This document shows positions 33,946 to 46,034 of a DNA stretch of 64,000 nt, piece by piece. Numbering within the stretch: position 1 is the stretch's first letter; each line of letters opens with the position of its first letter. This DNA is from Myotis daubentonii (taxonomy: Eukaryota; Chordata; Mammalia; Chiroptera; Vespertilionidae): assembly GCF_963259705.1 (NCBI RefSeq), contig NC_081851.1, positions 60,100,855-60,164,854 on the forward strand. Direction: 5' to 3'. The position numbers and the translations under genes are program-made. Below the pieces are notes generated by a model. The model worked only from the letters and a program-made list of their open reading frames with translations. It did not search any database and was not told where the DNA came from.

Positions 33946-34609
33946 CTCAGTGCAGTTTCCTGTCCAATCCTATTAAGCTGTCAGGAGGAGTGATTACACA
34001 CAGGAATGGCAAAGAGGCTTTAACTGATGCCAGCTCTCATCTATTTGTGGTTGTTTTGATAAAGATTCCAGTGCTCCATCCGGGCTCTGTGAAAACGAAT
34101 GCTGTGATCATTTAGCAATGTCTGTCATTGGTGGGAAAGGGGCAGGGTGACGATATTCGCTACGCATTTGCCATGCCCAGAATAGTGAATTCTCAGGAGA
34201 GTTTCTATCTTTAATACTCGAGTTAGAATTATAAGGAGAAAAATAACATTGACAATAGCTGCCACTCCTGATTTACTTCTTAATGGAAAGACACCCATCT
34301 GTGATATAGAACTTAAAAATGGAATACAAGCTGCTAAATTGTTCTGAAGTCTGCAATGGTGCAGGTTAACCTCAAATAACATTTCTTCCATCATTCCATA
34401 GTTTTTAAATGATAAGGAAGCAATAACCCAGCAGCAGCAGAGACAAAATGAAGTGATATGCTTTTAAAAAACTGTATGCCTCATCACTGTCAACCCACTG
34501 CCAGGAGTTTCATGAGTCAAGCACCCACATGAATCAATCCTGGTTTCCTACTGACCCAGGGAAATACAGGAAAATCACGTCTAAATATAGACAACCTCTT
34601 CTCATCACT
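33946..34609. other. Single-copy sequence, no gene seen
   Basis: No repeat family or exon recognised. Confidence 0.4.
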
Positions 34610-35330
34610 AGGCCAGCAATCGCCATGGTCCCAGCCATCTCCTCTCTCACCAAGTCTCTCATCTGGGTGACTAATATTCCCTACCTGTTCTCATGGCTTC
34701 TACCTTTATCCCTACAGATTTTAGCACAGATGTTAGAATGACTCTTTTACAACATAACTCAGATGCTGTCACTAAAACTCCTCTGCTCAAAATCATCTCA
34801 TGACATCCCTATTGCTCACAGTAAAAGCCCAAAGTCCGTACAGTGGCCTGTGAGGCTGCCTGAGATGCCCTCCTTCCTCCTATCTTTCTCTCCACTATGC
34901 CATGCCCCTCCACGTCAATCACACTGGCCTTTTTGCTGTTCTGTAAACATGCAAGGCTGGCTCTTTCTCAGGGCTTCTGTGCTTGTGGTTCCATGTGCCT
35001 GGAATGTTCTCCCCAGGTCATTCCTTCACCCCCTATCTCATCTTTGCTCTAATGTCTTTTACTCAATGAGGACTTTCTATTTAAAACTGCAATTCCTTGC
35101 CTTCTATCTTATCTCCCCTTTCCTGCCCTTTTTTTTTTTTAAGTTTTTCTCTGTGTCACTTATAATCATCCTACTTTTTGTCTGACTTGCCCCGTCTCTC
35201 TGCTCCCATTAAACTATAAACTTCATGGGGGCAGGGGCGTTCCCATTCTGTTCTCCGCTTTATACCCAGTGTCTAGAATTGTGGCTGCCACATAGTAGGC
35301 ACTTCATAAGTGAAGGAATGAGTTAAGCAC
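34610..35330 (+). repeat. L2 LINE, long 3' fragment
   Basis: Extended L2: 'cctctgctcaaaatcatctc', 'cagtaaaagcccaaagtccg', 'tgcctggaatgttctcccca', 'ctcatctttgctctaatgtc', 'aaactataaacttcatgggg' and 'cacatagtaggcacttcata' appear in the right order. The 140-codon open frame at 34763-35185 is part of this decayed LINE and is not a host gene. Confidence 0.85.
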
Positions 35331-36959
35331 CCGCTCTCATACTAGTAAGTTGTTTCCTGAAAAACAGAAAAAGAAAGCAAAAGCAAATTTTCCAAACATA
35401 TTTTTATAGTAGATCCAGGACTCAGAAAGATTACTAAATGTAATCTATTGCTCTGTTTCTTGATAAAGATGCCAGTTTCTAAAAGCCTTAGTCCCTAAGA
35501 CTCCACCCTAAAGCTCTCAGCCCTCAATGACCACAAGAGCACATTCTGTCCTGTTACTCTATGTGTAGTCTAGGGACTTGCGGCATCAGCTGGAACTTGT
35601 CAGAAATCAGATCTTGGTTCTCACGTCAGAACTAATGGATCATACTGTGCATTTGAACTCCACCACCCTAGGTGGTTTTATGCACATGGAAGTCTGAGAA
35701 GAATAGCCTGTACTATGAGTTTCCAGCAAAAGGCTCTGTGGTCTTATCAGTGGAAGCATAGTCAGTCTTTGGAAACCCCGATGTTGCTTTTTCCTAGATA
35801 ACAGAGCTTTAAAAAAAAAGAAGAAGAAGAAGAAATGGAAAGCTGACACCTAGACAAGTCCGCATCAGCAACATGTGAAATCGCCTAAGTTAAAAAAGTT
35901 ATTTTTCCTCACTATCCCATGCTGCTGTGAGTTAGCACCCTGCCAGCACGCACCACAGTTTAGCACCGGCCTTGCGCAGGGCAGGTGGTGCCTGAGGTCA
36001 AGTTGCAGGCCCTTAAACACACCACGTTTTCTGCTTTGGAGCCCAGATGACTCATCTATTTAGACGGGTAGAAATACAAGCCTTGACTCCCTCACGGATG
36101 TTTGGAGTTTCAGATGGGATCACATTTGTGAAAGTTCTCTGGAAAGATAATAGTCCTGCATAAAATGAGGCATGATTTAAGCATTAGTATTTACTTGCCA
36201 TTTCCTAACACAGGCTTGGTTCATGTTTAGGGAGATGGATTAACGCCATATCCCGATTCACATTTGAGGACCAACTGTTGTTTGTTCCTCTACTAGAGTT
36301 GCAGCAGTTAAGGTAGGACGTCTTCCAGTCACATGGTTTTGCTTCTAATTATCTTGCACAGCACCCACTCAGCAGGTTTTCCCTTGCCACTAACAGAACT
36401 GTAAGAAATAACTATCCTTCCTTCCTGAATCCCTAAAACCGTTAGAACCAAGCTCTCCCCAGAGTTCTCACCCTCTTCCTATTCTTCCACCATCAGATCT
36501 CTAGTGAATCTTGCATCACTTTGAGGAGCAAAATAGCCCTATCATCACCAAGAAGGAAACAGCTGTCATCCATGGGTGAACAGCCAAGCTACACCTGAAG
36601 CTGCATATGTCTGTCTATACCTAGGAGCATGTTTCCCTGATCTGAGCACTGTCCACCACCTGTTTCCAGATAACTGAACTCCTGCCTGTGAGGGTTTACC
36701 CACAGTCAGTTCCACGGCTCCCCAGACTCCCCAGTTGTGATCTTTGCCTATATGTTGCATCATCAATCAGAGCCAAGGTGTCTGGGCCTAGTCTCTTCTG
36801 GGTCACTAGCTCCCAAGACCTAGTACTGAGACCAACATACTGGCCGTGCTATTGTTACCTACAGTGCACCCTACTCCTGCTATGTCCAGGTGCTATTGTT
36901 ACCTACAGCCCACTGCTGTTCTATAGGCAGCTTAACAGTTCCCAGGCAGGGCTCATTTT
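35331..36959. other. Mostly single-copy sequence, no gene seen
   Basis: No gene seen. It contains a 19-base direct repeat, 'gtgctattgttacctacag', at 36846-36864 and 36890-36908 (period 44) and a GAA-type tract at 35818-35836. Confidence 0.45.
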
Positions 36960-37750
36960 TTAAAAATACACATATACTTAAGTATAATAAACATATAGAA
37001 AATTACATGAGTCATAAGTAGCTCAATCAATATTCAGAGTGAACACATCTGTGTAATGCCCATTCAGATCAAGAAATTGAACATTTCCAGCATCTCAGAA
37101 GTCCCTTCATGCCCTCCTCCAGTCATTAAAATCCCTCAGACAAATATTTGCTCCTCCCAGGCATTACCCACCTCCCAAAAGTAATGATTTCCGTGACAGT
37201 TGACACTATAGATTAATATTGCCTGCTTTTGAACTATATAGATGAAATCATGCAATAGGTACTCTTTTCTACCTACCTTCTTTACTCAACATGATGTTTA
37301 TAAGATTTATCCATATTGTTGCATGCCATTTATATCTTTATTATTACAAAGTATTCTACTGTTGATGGACATTTGATTTCCAGTTTTGCTCTATTACAAA
37401 GAGTATTCCAATAAACATCCTTGTGCATGTCTTTGGTGAACATGACATATACATTTCTATTGAGTATCTAACTAGAACTAAAATAACTGATTGGGGTGTG
37501 CACACCTTCATTTTTAGCAGATGTGCAGTTTTCCAAAGGCGTTGTGCCAATTTAAGCTTCCATCAACAGTGTGTGAGAATTCCAATTCTCCTGCATCTTC
37601 ACAAGCATCTGGTATTATCAGTGGTTTCTGAGAGTGCCTGTTCAAGTCTTTTGCCCATTTTTCTATTTATGAATCATATTCTTATCAACATGTGGGAGTT
37701 TTCTGTGTGTTCCAAATATTTGTATTTGTAGGTAATTTAAAAATCTCCCC
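36960..37750 (-). repeat. Old L1 3' region, antisense
   Basis: Plus-strand words 'tccatattgttgcatgccat', 'gttttgctctattacaaaga', 'acatccttgtgcatgtcttt', 'ttttccaaaggcgttgtgcc' and 'gcttccatcaacagtgtgtg' are the complement of L1M 3' sequence. Frames on both strands are artefacts. Confidence 0.75.
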
Positions 37751-40700
37751 CTACTCTGTATTTGCCTTTTCACTCTCTAAATAGTGTTTGTTGATAATGA
37801 GAAGTTCCTAAGTTTAATAGAGTACAGAAATCAAATTCTTCTGATTTTTTGTGTTCTGCAAGAAGCCCAGAAATTGACAGTCTCTCTTTGATGGATGTAA
37901 AATTGTTCCCACATTGGCATTTGTTGATATGAAAGTCTCTCAAATTAGTCAATCTTTTTGTCACTTGAATTACTAATTTCTCAAGTTTTCCTTGAAATTT
38001 TCTACTATTCTCAAAGCTTAGCCTAGAGCTGGCCTAGACCTTCAAGTTGTTCACATACAGAAAATACTCTGTCTTCACATACTGCTGATATAATAGTCAT
38101 CTTTATGTTTTCCCATAAATGTATGAGATTTATTGACATTGGCTTAAGAAATTCAATCCCAAAAGATCCCCAGTGAATGAAACAAAGAATTTGTTATCCC
38201 TAACCAAGGACACTTAGGAGTAAATGATTTACACTTCTCCTCCTGAATCAGAAGATAAATAGCTTAAATCACCCTACTCAAGGAAATAGACAACAAAAAT
38301 CCAATTAATGCCATTTGTGCCAACCACACCCAAGCACAGATGAAGCCAGGGGAATAAATCTCATTTGGTGCATCAGCATTAAACTGATGAATATTCTATT
38401 GAGGTCCTTCCTTTAAGACCTTCCCTAAACTCCCAGACTTTAAAACCCTCAGGATGAAGGACCCAGCCCGTGCTCTCCCCTCCCTCCTGGGAGCACGCCC
38501 ATGCCTTCGCCTTCCCCCACTTCTTCCCCACACGTGCATTATTACCTTTGTCTTTCTCTCTCCTAAGTTCCAAGGGCCCGTCTTTTGCTTCTATAACTTG
38601 TTTCCTGGACCTACACAGCACAGCTGGCTCACTTCTTCTACCTCTGTAACTTTCTAAATCAACTTTCTCTCATAATTTGAAAAAAAAAATAAGTATTCTT
38701 TAAAATATAGCTACTTTATTTAGCAATCAATTTGGTAAATAAAAACAAAAAGTGTTGCGTTTAATCGCATTGTCTTATAAAGAAAATGTTGATTAGTGTG
38801 AGACTGTTAGGACCGTTAAACCGCAGAGATTATTTAGGGTCATTTCATTTAATAAAGAAGGTCCTATTCACAACAAAGTCCTATTATTACATATCTTTTA
38901 TAGATGAGAAATTTGAAGCACAACTGTAAGAAATTAGATAATACATAAAAGGTCACAGCATAGTGCCTGTTACATAATAAGCCATCAATAAATCTTAGCC
39001 ATTGTTGCTGATACAAGTCCTTTATTTCACAGTTGTAAAAAAAAAAAAAAAAAAAAAAATGAGGCCTGCAGAGATGAAGCACCTCATCTCTACTCACATG
39101 ACTTTCTAGTTGCAGAATTAAAACTAAACCCTTCACTGTCATATTCTCAGCAAGGGACCCTTTCTATTAAACTACACACTCTCTCAGAATTAGCTACCTA
39201 ATATACTTCCCAAGGATATGGATTCATGCACATTTAATAATGAGCTAGGGTATGACTTCAGATTTTCATTTTTATCTTTCTACAAATTATAATACTGTGC
39301 TTCTAATGATTTCATCTTTTTTTGTCATGGAAACAACATTCTATTTTTCAATTAAGATCATTTTTCACCAAATATGACTGCATCGTCCCCTCCAAAATAG
39401 CATCTTGAGTGTTTCATTTAACTTTTCTTGGGTAACACACTAGCCCCACAATGTGGTAACATACAGCAAGAATCTAAAGCAATTGAGGCTACAATCACCC
39501 GAGTGGTTCTTCTGATCTCACTGGACTCGCTCACACATTGGTGTTCAACTACAGATCAGCTACACAGCCCCGCTTCCGGGGGTTGACTGGGTAGCCGCTG
39601 GGGTGGTGGAGGACCTAGCCATGTGTCTCCTTCTCCGCAGGCACCCTGGGCTTATTCGCATGGTGGCACCAGGAGAGCAAATGAAGTGTGTGAAGCCTCT
39701 TGGGGCCAAGGCTCAGAAACAGCCAACTAGTTTTGCTTCATGCTGTTGTTCAAAGCAAGTCACAAGTTGTTGGAGGAGGTCACCAGAAGACCTAACTGCG
39801 ACTGGGCCCACCAGTGGGACCCGGCAAGTAGAGGCCCTTCACCCTGTCCATTTTCCCCGGAATGTAGTCAAATATTAAGTGATATGGGAAGGCAGTCACA
39901 TTAAAGTAAGGTCGAAATGATTACATATGGTATTATTTTCTATATTTGAATTTTTTGGTATAATTATTTTCTAAAGATTTTACAATTAGAATTTTGCTTT
40001 TGCAATCAGAGGGATAAGTGCCCTTTGACAATAAATGTGTCAGTCTTTTCACCTGCTGCAAATGTAGCATTTTTAAATGTCACTCTGGATCTACCTTCTG
40101 CAATGTGGCATTATCACAGAACTTAAAAATCTCATGTAGAACCGTGAAGCGCTGTTTGATCTTAAAGCTCTACAATGAGTCACGTATCTGTGCTTGCCAG
40201 TCACTTGCTGTTTTAATACTCCAATAACTGGTATAGGCAGCACGGTTTATTTGGAATAGAAGTCATAAAACCTTAATAGGTCCAGCTTTGCCACGTTCTG
40301 CTTAAATGACTTAGAAAATGAAACAACAAAAAAAGATAGTGATTTTCTGCATTTGTCAAATGAAGGTGTAACTGACTTCAAACTCTTACAGAGAAAAAGC
40401 TGACCAGGTCTAATTCAACTTTGTGTCTTCAACCTCAACTAGGGATTTGTTATATGTGTTCAATCAACACAGTACTTGCCTATTTCATGGAGGAATTTGG
40501 GGGAACCATGAAAGTTATATGGGATGTTCTGCTAACTGCACCACTATTTTGCAATCAAGTGTTCTGTAAGGAGGGAAGATAAACCAGACACTTCCAGGTA
40601 CCATATCATATCCTCTCACATTCACCTGTCCCCGGAGCATTTGGCCACTTGTTCCAACCTCATTGGCTGCAGTGGCTACCAACTCCATGGGAAGTCTGAC

Positions 40701-42025
40701 GAACCTCATATGGACACGACCCAAAAACATCTCACCGTGTACCCAGATCACATCCCCTCCAAGGTTTCTTGTTGATGTGGAAGAGTGAAACTCTATGGAA
40801 CCCAATTGGAAACTACTCATATGCAACCCAAATTTTCATAAGAATTAACACATGGGGTGAAACTCTGACCAGTGGACAAAATCCTCTCCTTTTCTCCCCA
40901 GACTATCCTGAGAAACAGTCATCTATAGAATCGGTATCACTTGATACCAGTTTGGTAATACACCATCATGTTTGATTTTTCTGCCTTTCTTGCTCCCCCT
41001 TGCTCTCTTTCCTGCTTCCTGGGACTTCAGGTCCTCTCAGGGAGGCCCTAAAAGGCAGTGGGAAATCCTAGTGGGCAGAGGTTGTGAGCAGTATGGTTTA
41101 TCATTTATTTTGTATGGAGAGAAAGATGGCCTGAAGTGTAGATATAAAAGGAATCCTAGGTAATGGTAAATGGAACAGCTGGTTGGCCATGGTCCCAGAA
41201 AGAACAGATTAGAAGACTGGGGAGAAAATGGTCTGTGAAGGAGATATAATGAGGGACATATGAGTAAGGCAAAAAGTGTGCAAACTTTATGCCCATGTCC
41301 TCTGGAGATCAGTCACCAGAGAAGAGACTCTCAAAACCCAAAATGGATAGGAGTGACTTGTCCTGGGGATGTCAGCCAGGCTGTCTCCTCAACCGCCTCA
41401 CGCTGACACAATGGGGCCATGAACAGAGTGATCATGGGGGCAGGATCGGAGGCTGTGCAAGGATCCCACGATCTCCGTAGACAAAGCCTTTTGAGCTTTT
41501 GTTCCTTCCACCTCTCACACAGTGCGAAGACATTCTATCAATGTGACAATTGACTTTATAGACAGACAGTTGGAAAGCTGTATTGCAAATATCTCAATAT
41601 TCAATCTATAGAGAGACAGCCCCAAAGCAGGTTGGAGGGAGAGACCCTCAAATGTCCCCGTTTCTATACAGTGTGCACTGCAAAGCTGCTTCCACAGTCA
41701 ATTCCAAAGGAATGACTAAAACACAGGAAAACAAGCCTAGATGCCCCATCACTGGTGAGTAATGATCACTTCAGTCATGAAGCAGCCTGCTCTGATAAGG
41801 AAACGCACTGACAGGGAAATGTGATGTTCCATATTCATGCATCCGCGCTTTTGCAAATGCTTTCTTGGCACCGTCATATTGTATGTGATTAATTTTCCAC
41901 TAGATTTACCAAGGAATAAAAATCCTTCTTTATAAAAGTTTGACTTTTATTTTCTGAGTAACTCCTGACACCAAATGCTGAAATTATGCCTTAGATTTTA
42001 GCAAGGGGGGCGGGGGGGAAGTTAC
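37751..42025. other. Mostly single-copy sequence, no gene seen
   Basis: No secure gene. A MIR-like remnant lies at about 38890-39030 ('atcttttatagatgagaaat', 'agcatagtgcctgttacata'). A 23-A homopolymer is at 39037-39059. The segment 39490-39870 looks like an ancient interspersed repeat ('caaagcaagtcacaagttg') that I cannot name. The 103-codon minus-strand frame at 40515-40826 has no family features. Confidence 0.4.
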
Positions 42026-42161
42026 CTTCTTCAGCTGGACATTTTTCATTGTACATTATCTTTTCAACATAACTACATGCTTTATCACATTTATTTAGCA
42101 AATCGCTTGTTGGACATGCATTATAATATACTGAGTCCAGGTCTACTGCAGTCTTCCTCAC
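42026..42161 (-). CDS. Candidate orphan exon, Cys-rich (uncertain)
   Basis: On the minus strand a T-rich tract ending 'tttctgtgtggaag' reads like a splice acceptor before 42161. A frame of 45 codons stays open to GAAG|GTAAC, a good donor, at 42026. The predicted peptide has five cysteines (NACPTSDLLNKC, DKAC, NEKC) and an acidic start DLDSVYYNAC. The length of 136 bp is exon-like and the sequence is not a recognised repeat. I do not recognise the protein. No partner exons are seen within the window, so it could be a chance open frame, a pseudo-exon, or one exon of a gene whose others lie outside. Confidence 0.25.
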
Positions 42162-42683
42162 CTTCCACACAGAAAAAAAAAACAGAGTAAATGTCAGTTT
42201 TGCAGCCCACGACACATAGGGCAGGCTACCAGAGACCCACAGAGCACAATTCTAAGTGTGGAAGCAGGAGAGCTCTCTAGGAGAATAACAGGCACTGAGC
42301 TGGGCTTTTTGTCTGTTCTCAGAACACAGAATTATCCCTCTTTTCTGAATTTGAATTGGGGTCATGAAAAAGTGATGAAGAACCAGGAAGTAAGCTGTAT
42401 ATAATAGGTGTTACACATATATATCAAGAGGCACTATATTTAGTAGAGTTTTGTAGACAGTAAGGGCTGTAGAACAAAGACAAAACAAAAAACAAAAACA
42501 GAGCTTCTCCTCACATCTCTGTAACCCACTCTGCCTTCACACACACACATACACACACACACACACAAACCCAAGATTTGAATCATTACTTATAAGATGG
42601 GGCCTTGAGAATCTGTATTTTTTTAAAAGCTCCCAAGTTATATTGATAATCCAGCTAGGTGACCACTTCTCTAAGTGACTTTT
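42162..42683. other. Single-copy sequence with a (CA)n tract
   Basis: No gene apart from the neighbouring candidate exon. A CA microsatellite with one T interruption lies at about 42539-42568. Confidence 0.5.
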
Positions 42684-42901
42684 TTTAAAAAATATATTTT
42701 ATTGATTTTTTACAGAGAGGAAGGGAGAGGGATAGAGAGTTAGAAACATCGATGAGAGAGAAACATTGATCAGCTGCCTCCTGCACACCCCCTATTGGGG
42801 ATGTGCCTGCAACCAAGGTACATGCCCTTGACTGGAATTGAACCTGGGACCCTTGAGTCCACAGGCCGACGCTCTATCCACTGAGCCAAACCAGTTAGGG
42901 C
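42684..42901 (-). mobile_element. VES SINE, minus, with 14-bp target duplication
   Basis: Minus-strand head 'gccctaactggtttggctca', intact A-box and B-box-like segments, the 'gatgagagagaaacattgat' body and an A/T-rich tail. The duplication tctaagtgactttt lies at 42670-42683 and 42902-42915 (perfect). Close in sequence to 24706-24923, so a young subfamily. Confidence 0.95.
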
Positions 42902-43499
42902 TCTAAGTGACTTTTAAGTCCCTTCTAGGGCTTTGATACATAGGAAACATAGCCTGTACCCTCCAGGAACTTGACATATAATTAGAAAGTTAAGACAGAA
43001 CAGGGCACGATAAGGTAAATATTATATAAGCAATATGAACCATGAGTATCATCAATAAAAGTTCTAAGAATGTAAAGGTTCAGAAGCTCATCTCTGAAGG
43101 AGGATGACCCTGACATAAGTCTCTGAGAATTTTTAGAATGTGCAACAGCAGGAGAGATGGAGGCCATTCTTGGAGAGAGACAGGAGAAGAGGACTAGACT
43201 GGGTGCAACAGGCTAGGACACATGCAGGCCATATAGCTATGAGCAGTACCAGCTTGGTCTTGACTCAATAATTCTCCCTTCTGGGGAGTCTTCACCAAGG
43301 TTTGCCTACCTTAAGATGTCCTGCAGGGAAAAGAAGAGAGCACTGCTGAGTACTCAGACAACTGCATTGATGTAGTCAGCCTGGTGTACCTTTCTAGGCC
43401 AACCTGAAATCCAGCCTCTTCCCCAAAACCTTCTCAGACCAACCCAAACTTATCACCTTTTCCTTCTCTAACTCAGCTAAAGATAAATATAAGCACTTC
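42902..43499. other. Single-copy sequence, no gene seen
   Basis: No repeat family or gene recognised. Confidence 0.4.
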
Positions 43500-44669
43500 G
43501 ACAACCAAGTTGGCGGCATAGGTAAATACCTGTGCTTGCTGCCTCACACAACCACATCAAAACTCCAACTAAAATACAACACAAATATCATCCAGAACCA
43601 CGGGAAAGCTGGTTGAGTGGAAGTTTTACAACTAGAAGGAAAGAAAAAAGTGCATTGAGACTGGTAGGAGGTGCAGAGATGTGGAGGTGCAGAGGTGTTC
43701 GGGAAATGGAATGGCAACTGGGTGCGCTGTTGTTTTTTTCAATTGGGAGGGAGATACAAGGTCCCAATTGCTCTGAACTCCAGTTCTGGGCGAGACGCTG
43801 GGGACCCAGACTCATACAGGGAGAAACTGGACTGTCTGGCATCGGGACAGAATGCGAGGGTGGCTTTCTCTCAGAGGTGTTCGCAGCGATCATTGTTCCT
43901 GCATGGGGCCATGGGACAGAGACCCGGGGATCTCTCCAGGGCAGGGCTGACTGGCAGCCATTGCTGTTTGCTTCGCCCTGGTGATTCCCTGAGTCCCCGA
44001 CCCACCCAATTTACAACCCCACCCAAGTTCTGCGCAGCGGTTTTTGCATATGAATGGCCTGTCCTTTTGCAACCTAAAACCTAACAAACTGCAGCTGGGT
44101 CAGAGAGCTCCAATGCTTCCAAAAGAAGGCCTAAGGCCTGGCGGTAGCAGCAGCCTACATTGCTTCACAGCTGGGCCTCATCTGGGCACTTCCAAACCCC
44201 AAACTAAGAGGATGAATCTGCAGATTTCTCTGTAGCTCCTGCTGGGTGGCCTCAGGCAGAGGCTGATCTTGCACCTACTTGGAGATCCAAGAGCCAGTGT
44301 ACCCAGTGGTCAGTGTGAGACCATACCAGATTACAGCTCTCCACATCCATAAGCGACACGCTCAAGGGGCAGACTCAGTGAGCACCAAAGCCCCACTGAA
44401 GCATGTCCCGCCCCATAAGGGTGTCTCCAGCACAGCAGCTCTCCCATTGTAGACACAGATGGTCCTCACAGCCAATTGGGTTGGAAGTCAATTCCTCCCA
44501 TTGATACCAACAGCAATCAAGACTTAACTACAATAAGACTTTGTGCACACAGCCCACAAAGGGGTCCACCAAGAGTGTACACCTCAGGTAATTGGGGAGG
44601 CTGAGCTACTGGGCCCTATAGGACACCTAGCACACAAGGCCACTCTACCAACACAGGGAAGCAGACAAA

Positions 44670-45515
44670 ATGCAGAGACAAAGAAACATGTCACAAATGA
44701 AAGAAATGGAGGAAAGTAAACTACTGGATATAGAGTTCAAAACCACAGTTATAAGGTTACTCAAGAATCTTCTAGAAACCTCTGAGAAATTTAGTGAGAC
44801 CCTCAAGGATATGAAAAAGGACTAATTAGAAATTAAGCATACACTGACTTAAATAAAGAATAACATACAGAGATCCAACAGCAGACTAGAGGATCCCAAG
44901 AATCAAGTCAAAGATTTGAAGTACGAAGAAGCAAAAAATACCCAACCGGAAAAGCAAAAAGAAAAAAAGAATCCAAAAATATGAAGATAGTATAAGGAGC
45001 CTCTGGGACAATTTCAAACGTACCAACATCCGAATTATGGGGGTGCTAGAAGAAGAGGGAGAGCAAGATATTGAAAACCTATTTGAAGAAATAATGACAG
45101 AAAACTTCCCCCGCCTGGCGAAAGAAATAGACTTACAAGTCCAGGAAGCGCAGAAAACCCCAAACAAGAGGAATCCAAAGAGGACCACACCAAGACACAT
45201 CATAATTAAAATGCCAAGGCAAAAGACAAAGAGAGAATCTTAAAAGTAGCAAGAAAAAAACAGTTAGTTACCTACAAGGGAGTACCCATATGACTGTCAG
45301 CTGATTTCTCAACAGAAACCATTCAGGCCAGAAGGGAGTGGCAAGAAATATTCAAAGTGATGAATAGCAAGAACCTACAACCAAGATTACTCTACCCAGC
45401 AAAGCTATCATTTAGAATTGAAGGTCAGATAAATAGCTTCACAGATAAGAAAAAGGTAAAAGAGTTCATCACCACCAAACCAGTATTATATGAAATGTTG
45501 AAAGGTATTCTTTAA
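44670..45515 (+). pseudogene. Broken ORF1p reading frame of the HAL1 element
   Basis: The start ATG at 44670 and the terminal TAA at 45513-45515 are in the same frame, so the overall length (281 codons) is about that of a full ORF1p. Frame 0 is stopped at 44823 and 44850, and the central RNA-binding part (45037-45243) reads in the +1 frame. This implies compensating indels. Recognisable motifs are NFPRLAKEI and RHIIIKMP in the RRM-like part, and RREWQEIFK, LYPAKLSFR and PVLYEMLKG in the C-terminal domain. ORF1p is an RNA-binding trimeric chaperone of L1 RNA. This copy cannot make it. Confidence 0.8.
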
Positions 45516-45840
45516 GAAGAGGAAGAAGAAGGAAAAGTAAAGATAAAAATTATGAACAACAAAGTGACAACAAATACATATCTATCAACAAGTGAATCTA
45601 AAAATCAATGGATAAAAAAATCTAATGAACAGAATAAACTGGCGCATAGAAAGGGAGTAGACTGACAATTCTTGGGGGAAGGGGGTGTGGGAGTGCGGGA
45701 AGAGATTGGACAAAAATCTTACACCTATGGACAAGGACAGTGGGGCGGGGGGAAGGGCAGGGGGTTGGGTGGGAACCGGGTTGAGGGGAGCTATGGGGGA
45801 AAAAAGAGGAACAACTGTAGTAATCTGAGCAATAAAGATT

Positions 45841-45843
<3 letters not shown>

Positions 45844-45879
<36 letters not shown>
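45844..45879. repeat. (TA)n tail microsatellite
   Basis: TA run immediately after the HAL1 aataaag/ttta terminus; it probably grew from the element's 3' tail. Confidence 0.9.
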
Positions 45880-45880
<1 letters not shown>

Positions 45881-45892
45881 CTGAAAAGTTTA

Positions 45893-45990
45893 GTTGCTTG
45901 CCCAATGTCACACAGGTAGAAGAGCCAAGAGAAGTACACAGCCAATGTCTGCACTACTTCACCTTTTTTTCTTGAAGGGACATGGCATTG
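45893..45990 (+). repeat. MIR SINE fragment
   Basis: 'agtttagttgcttgcccaat' followed by 'gtcacacaggtagaagagcc' fits the MIR 'gttaagtaacttgcccaaggtcacacagctagtaagtgg' segment, plus orientation. Confidence 0.7.
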
Positions 45991-46034
45991 GTTCTTAATG
46001 TCTAAATCCATGTCCTTTAATTTTCATTATCACC

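Larger units (their letters stand above)
43500..45880 (+). mobile_element. HAL1 (ORF1-only LINE), near full length
   Basis: A 5' UTR-like GC-richer segment starts 'caaccaagttggcggcatag' (43503) and runs to about 44669. It is followed by an ORF1 region (44670-45515), a G-rich 3' UTR with 'gggggaagggggtgtggg' (45675-45692), aataaag at 45831 and a (TA)n tail. No reverse-transcriptase ORF2 is present between ORF1 and the 3' UTR, which is the defining layout of HAL1, known from Myotis and other mammals. Alternatively it is an L1 that lost ORF2 by deletion. It depends on L1 ORF2p supplied in trans and is now inactive. Confidence 0.8.

Noticed and set aside
34763..35185. 140-codon plus-strand frame with a hydrophobic C-terminus
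   Set aside because: Lies within an L2 fragment; the hydrophobic tail comes from a T-rich tract.
40515..40826. 103-codon minus-strand frame without repeats
   Set aside because: Balanced composition made it tempting, but there is no recognisable motif, no start context and no supporting neighbour. Kept only as unsupported.
43532..44084. 150- and 137-codon overlapping frames
   Set aside because: Both lie in the GC-rich HAL1 5' UTR, which is expected to be free of stops by composition.
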